DNA of 25,991 nt from Fibrobacterota bacterium. Lineage in GTDB: Bacteria; Fibrobacterota; Chitinivibrionia; Chitinivibrionales; FEN-1185. How positions within the stretch are numbered: the stretch's first letter is position 1; each line of letters opens with the position of its first letter. The stretch lies in contig PLWQ01000037.1 in the NCBI GenBank assembly GCA_003165595.1, positions 1-25,991 of the forward strand. Reading direction: 5' to 3'. Below are positions 23,310 through 25,991 of this stretch, in pieces. The notes under the pieces were generated by a model. It saw nothing but the letters and a program-made list of their open reading frames with translations. It was not told the DNA's origin and did no database searches. Position numbers and translations under genes: made by a program.

Positions 23310-24155
23310 TTAAATTTGCAACGACGGAAACTGATACAGCAACAACACATTTCTCTGATCCAGGTTCGCCTGGGCGAGCATCGCAGCACCGGCCTGCTGC
23401 ATGATTTCCTGCTGGGTATAGGTTTGCATGACCGAGGCCTGGTCGATGTTGGTGAGGGTGGAGGAGAAACTTTGGAGGTTTGTCATTGTGGCGGAAGTGA
23501 TGTTGAGATGAGATTGGATGGCGGTCTGGTATCCGCTAACATTGCCGATATACCCCTGCACGTCAACAAGAGCGTTGGAAATCGCGGTGTCCATGTTGCC
23601 GATGTTTTGGCCGCCGCCAGGGTTGAGGGCGTTGTAGGCAGTAGAATTGTCTCCCACAGCTCCAATCACTTGGCCAAGATTGATGTTGAGTTGAGAGGCC
23701 GGGGCGGTAGAGCTAGGCGTAAGACTAATGGTTGCCAATGGGGTCTGGTTCCACAATAGCAAGGCGCCATCGTTCACGGTCGAATTGATTATGGTGCTTA
23801 TATCATTGAAAAGCTTTGAGTACTCGGACGTATCGGCAGCCTGCGCCGCCGGATCCGCGCTCGCATACCCCTGGCTCAATTCCTGCATCTTCTGCAGGTC
23901 GTTGTACACCTCGCCGGCCGCGGTTGATGCCGTGTTGAGCACGCCCTGCCACTCAGTCAAGTTGCTCTTGATGTCCGAATATTCATCGTACTGCTCGTTG
24001 AGATCCTGCGAGCGGAAATAGTCGGTTATGTCATCGCTGGGCGTTTGAAAGTTCTTCTGGGACACCAGCTTCTGAAGCGTCTGTGCAAGATCGAGATTGT
24101 TTTGATCGTAAATTCCCGGAAGGCTGGAAAGATAATAATTGATACTCGAAACCAT
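23310..24155 (-). CDS. flagellin-like protein
   Basis: The protein has 281 residues. The ATG at 24155 is chosen over 24179 because GGGAGGTG (24166-24159) sits just upstream. The N-terminal region (about 20-100) is flagellin/FlgL-like: LAQTLQKLVSQ, TPSDD and a helix rich in heptads ending EVYNDLQKMQEL. The C-terminal region is clearly flagellin-type: IDQASVMQTYTQQEIMQQAG followed by AAMLAQAN. The middle (about 110-215) replaces the usual surface domain with a short Ser/Thr/Asn-rich stretch. A sigma-28 promoter upstream supports a flagellar filament or filament-junction role after export by the flagellar type III system. No other flagellar gene is near. Sequence alone does not exclude a minor filament or FlgL-like junction protein. 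Confidence 0.85.
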   Translation of the reverse strand: MVSSINYYLSSLPGIYDQNNLDLAQTLQKLVSQKNFQTPSDDITDYFRSQDLNEQYDEYSDIKSNLTEWQGVLNTASTAAGEVYNDLQKMQELSQGYASADPAAQAADTSEYSKLFNDISTIINSTVNDGALLLWNQTPLATISLTPSSTAPASQLNINLGQVIGAVGDNSTAYNALNPGGGQNIGNMDTAISNALVDVQGYIGNVSGYQTAIQSHLNITSATMTNLQSFSSTLTNIDQASVMQTYTQQEIMQQAGAAMLAQANLDQRNVLLLYQFPSLQI

Positions 24156-24290
24156 AGGCACCTCCCTTGTGAAAAACAAAATCCGGCATCACTTTTGGCA
24201 AAGCTTCCCCGATTGCCAAGAGCGGCTTCTTTTCCCGATCGATTGTTATAGAGTGGCTGGATTTCGCCTGTCGCTCTATAGCTTCCCCTA
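24156..24290 (-). promoter_or_regulatory. structured leader of the flagellin-like gene
   Basis: The roughly 135-nt leader contains stem pairs TATAGAG/CTCTATA and TTGGCAA/TTGCCAA and several GGA motifs (AGGGGAAGC, CGGGAAAAG, CGGGGAAGC), plus GGGAGGTG at the ribosome site. Flagellin leaders controlled by CsrA/FliW have GGA motifs with one over the ribosome site; the same logic is possible here but only inferred. Confidence 0.4.
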
Positions 24291-24297
24291 TCAGACA

Positions 24298-24324
24298 GTA
24301 TCGGCAGGATTTGAGAAAACTTTA
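24298..24324 (-). promoter_or_regulatory. sigma-28 (FliA) promoter
   Basis: On the - strand TAAAGTTT (24324-24317), 11 nt, then GCCGATAC (24305-24298). Against the enterobacterial FliA consensus TAAAGTTT-N11-GCCGATAA this is 15 of 16 positions with ideal spacing. It lies about 143 nt before the flagellin-like start. Confidence 0.9.
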
Positions 24325-24363
24325 GGGGAAAAATGAAGAATGTTGAGCGTCTTGCCGCAAGGC

Positions 24364-25044
24364 AGATTGACGGATATATGCAACCCTTTCAGGGTAGCCG
24401 AAATACCATCGTTGCATTTGGCCCAGGGTGGTACCCCGGGCTAAAATATCTTGCCCCTTCAGGGCAAGGAATCCCCGAAGGTCGCACCCTGGATCATGAT
24501 TCGCCGACGGGTGCGAACATGCGAATGTCAAGAACCCCAACCTGGTTCGATATTCCGGACCCGAGGCCACTTCGGGGCGGCAAATTCTGGAAAACCGCAA
24601 CCTTGATTGTAATTTGCCAATGAAGAGAAGATGCGAATGTCAACGAACCCCAACGGCGTTCGATATCTCAGATTGACGGATATATGCAACCCTTTCAGGG
24701 TAGCCGAAATACCATCGTTGCATTTTGCCCGGGGTTTCGCCCCGGGCCTGAAATATCTTGCCCCTTCAGGGCAAGATCAAATTATGAGCCACAAGGTCGA
24801 ATATCGCGTATTTGAGGGTCTGCAACATGCAACCGTCAATAAACCCTAACGGGGTTCGATATTCCCGGTGGGTCCCTTCGGGGCGAAAAATTCTGAAAAA
24901 CCGCATTACTGATTCTAAATTGTCAATAAAGAGAACGTGCGCATGGCATTGAACCCCAACGGGGTTCGATATCTTAGCCCGGGGCATCGCCCCGGGCCAA
25001 ATCATCCGATGCGAACAGTATACCCTGAAAGGGTTACATAAATC
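24364..25044 (+). repeat. R4 REP-like array upstream of the RAYT gene
   Basis: Two imperfect tandem units with a 306-bp period (GATTGACGGA at 24365 and 24671). Each begins with three hairpins: h1 CAACCCTTTCAGGGTAG; h2 around GCCCGGGG/CCCCGGGC (well formed in the second unit); h3 TTGCCC-CTTCA-GGGCAA. Each continues to h4, GAACCCCAACGGGGTTC then GATAT (at 24531, 24644, 24841 and 24951, partly degenerate). A second h2 (24978-24998) and an inverted h1 (25021-25035) close the array at the RAYT start. No gene is seen in the array. Confidence 0.88.
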
Positions 25045-25500
25045 ATGCCGCAATCCCTTTCTCAAGTCCTCATCCACATTGTCTTCTCCACCAAGAACCG
25101 GTTTCCCTTCCTGGGGGACCACGCTATTCGAAGCGATATGCATGCCTACCTTGGCGGAGCGTGTAACCGGCTCGAATGCCCCTGTTTGACCGTGGGCGGC
25201 GTTGCAGACCATGTCCATATTCTCTGTGCGCTTTCTCGCAATCATTCGATTTCGGAAATCCTGGCCGATATCAAACGGGAATCTTCCAAGTGGGTAAAGA
25301 CAAAAGGGACCGACCTGGCCAAGTTTGCCTGGCAGAATGGATACGGCGTGTTTTCGGTGAGCCGATCGCATGTCCAGGACGTGAGCAGGTATATCCGGGA
25401 GCAAGAGGAGCACCATCGAAAAAAGACGTTTCAGGAAGAATACCGGGAATTTCTTGAAAAACACGGGGTTGAATACGACGAACGTTATTTGTGGGATTGA
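25045..25500 (+). CDS. REP-associated tyrosine transposase (RAYT, Y1/IS200-like TnpA)
   Basis: The protein has 151 residues, typical for the family. The HUH metal motif is His56-Val-His58 in DHVHIL and the likely nucleophile is Tyr116 in SRYIREQEEHH. The start MPQSLSQVLIHIVFSTKNR and the end GVEYDERYLWD are characteristic of this RAYT group. These single-strand DNA transposases bind and cleave REP-type hairpins; they are usually one per locus and flanked by REPs, as here on both sides. The frame is intact and all catalytic residues are present, so activity is plausible. The ATG is abutted by an inverted h1 hairpin and no standard ribosome site is present. Confidence 0.93.
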   Translation: MPQSLSQVLIHIVFSTKNRFPFLGDHAIRSDMHAYLGGACNRLECPCLTVGGVADHVHILCALSRNHSISEILADIKRESSKWVKTKGTDLAKFAWQNGYGVFSVSRSHVQDVSRYIREQEEHHRKKTFQEEYREFLEKHGVEYDERYLWD

Positions 25501-25505
25501 TCAGA

Positions 25506-25700
25506 GTATGCAACCCTTTCAGGGTAGCCGAAATACAATCGTTGCATTTGGCCCGGGGTTGCACCCCGGGCCTGAAATATCTTGCCCCTTCAGGGCAAAT
25601 CCAATTTATGACCCGCGCGGTCGTTATCGCGCACGTGAGGGTGTTCAATACTCATTCGTCAAGAACCCCGAAGGGGTTCTATATATCAGCCCGGGGCAAC
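25506..25700 (+). repeat. R4 REP-like unit downstream of the RAYT gene
   Basis: It has the same order as the upstream units: h1 (ACCCTTTCAGGGT, about 25512-25524), h2 (GCCCGGGG/CCCCGGGC), h3 (TTGCCCCTTCAGGGCAA), then h4 as GAACCCCGAAGGGGTTC (about 25664-25680) and a broken h2 (AGCCCGGGGCAAC). The RAYT gene therefore sits inside a REP array. Confidence 0.88.
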
Positions 25701-25767
25701 ATACCCACGGTCGCGTCATCAACGAAACGTTCGAATTTCAACCTGTTGCAAGTTGTTGATTTTGCTA

Positions 25768-25796
25768 TTGAAATTCGCATGAGTTAAATGTATTAT
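25768..25796 (+). promoter_or_regulatory. candidate promoter near the right edge
   Basis: TTGAAA (25768-25773), 17-nt spacer, TATTAT (25791-25796); each box matches five of six consensus positions. The sequence AATGTATTATTTT around the -10 box is identical to that at 15018-15030. No start codon with a ribosome site follows within the window. Confidence 0.55.
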
Positions 25797-25802
25797 TTTA
25801 TT

Positions 25803-25962
25803 TCAATCAAAGGTAATAGTCAAAGTCGAAAAGCGTAGTCATTTTGTGCTGCAAGTATAAGCGTGAAAGAGAAGCCTGCGGCGTTTTCTTGAAAAGAGAC
25901 CACGCCCTATGGGCGTGGAGCACAACGTTACGAAAAAGCACTGACGTGCTTTCTTTGATTTC
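25803..25962 (+). ncRNA. possible small RNA or leader with two hairpins
   Basis: Downstream of the promoter at 25768-25796 lie CCACGCCC-TAT-GGGCGTGG (25900-25918) and AAAGCAC-TGAC-GTGCTTT (25935-25952), the second followed by CTTTGATTT, a weak terminator-like T-rich stretch. Promoter, hairpins and terminator-like end would define a transcript of about 155 nt. It could equally be the 5' leader of a gene beyond the window or the hairpin end of another mobile element. No known RNA family is recognised. Confidence 0.3.
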
Positions 25963-25991
25963 GGGGGGTTCTCACAATAGTTTCGTAAGGG

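Noticed and set aside
24333-24849. Short + strand open frames in the REP array
   Set aside because: They follow the repeat units and carry no ribosome sites or domain signatures.
24364-25700. CRISPR array
   Set aside because: The repeats are several different hairpins in 306-bp units with similar, not unique, intervening DNA; no cas genes; a RAYT explains them.
25850-25960. Cyclic-di-GMP or other known riboswitch at the right edge
   Set aside because: None of the conserved loop motifs I know could be found; only simple hairpins are visible.

Overview
The window looks like a chromosomal segment of a GC-rich, flagellated Gram-negative bacterium of the Fibrobacterota-Chlorobi-Bacteroidota (FCB) group. 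The main reasons are a full-length SprA-type outer-membrane giant (the type IX secretion translocon family, essentially confined to the FCB group and near relatives), a UpxY/RfaH-like NusG paralogue, and a flagellin gene with a near-perfect sigma-28 promoter. Fibrobacterota is the most natural guess because Bacteroidota rarely carry flagella. This is inference; there is no rRNA gene in the window.

Layout. 1-10.2 kb is a housekeeping and envelope block on the + strand: a membrane-anchored FGE/SUMF1-like protein, sprA, RNase G (rng), then rplU-rpmA with their own promoter and a strong terminator. 10.2-11.5 kb holds a Wzz-type polysaccharide chain-length protein on the - strand with its own promoter. 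11.8-17.9 kb holds a PhnP-like metallo-beta-lactamase-fold hydrolase, a decayed transposase, pyrE, a NusG-like antiterminator, a DUF218-like membrane protein with a GT2 glycosyltransferase, and a papain-family peptidase. 17.9-23.3 kb is an island-like segment (small orphan protein, methyltransferase-glycosyltransferase fusion, second methyltransferase, AlbA_2/Schlafen-type ATPase regulator) bracketed by inverted half-palindromes and carrying two direct copies of a composite repeat. 23.3-26 kb holds the flagellin-like gene, then a REP-like array with an embedded REP-associated tyrosine transposase (RAYT), and at the very end a promoter with two hairpins that may be a small RNA or leader.

Genes that may work together: the FGE-like protein beside sprA recalls the FGE-fold GldK/GldJ partners of type IX secretion. 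Wzz, the NusG-like protein, the DUF218-like protein, the two DPM-like glycosyltransferases and the methyltransferases are consistent with a dispersed surface-polysaccharide programme.

The most striking content is between the genes. At least five repeat families occupy almost every long gap: (R1) a CACCACAGAGACACAGAG palindrome; (R2) a 133-280 nt multi-hairpin element starting GGGCG(TT/CC) and ending (CTAA/CTGG)CGC, with six copies showing compensatory base changes in the closing helix and in internal helices; (R3) a downstream companion block containing a CCCCACTTGGGG hairpin; (R4) REP-like hairpins around the RAYT; and (R5) octamer GTTGA tracts at or near gene ends. R2 is the best candidate for an undescribed structured RNA or non-autonomous mobile element.
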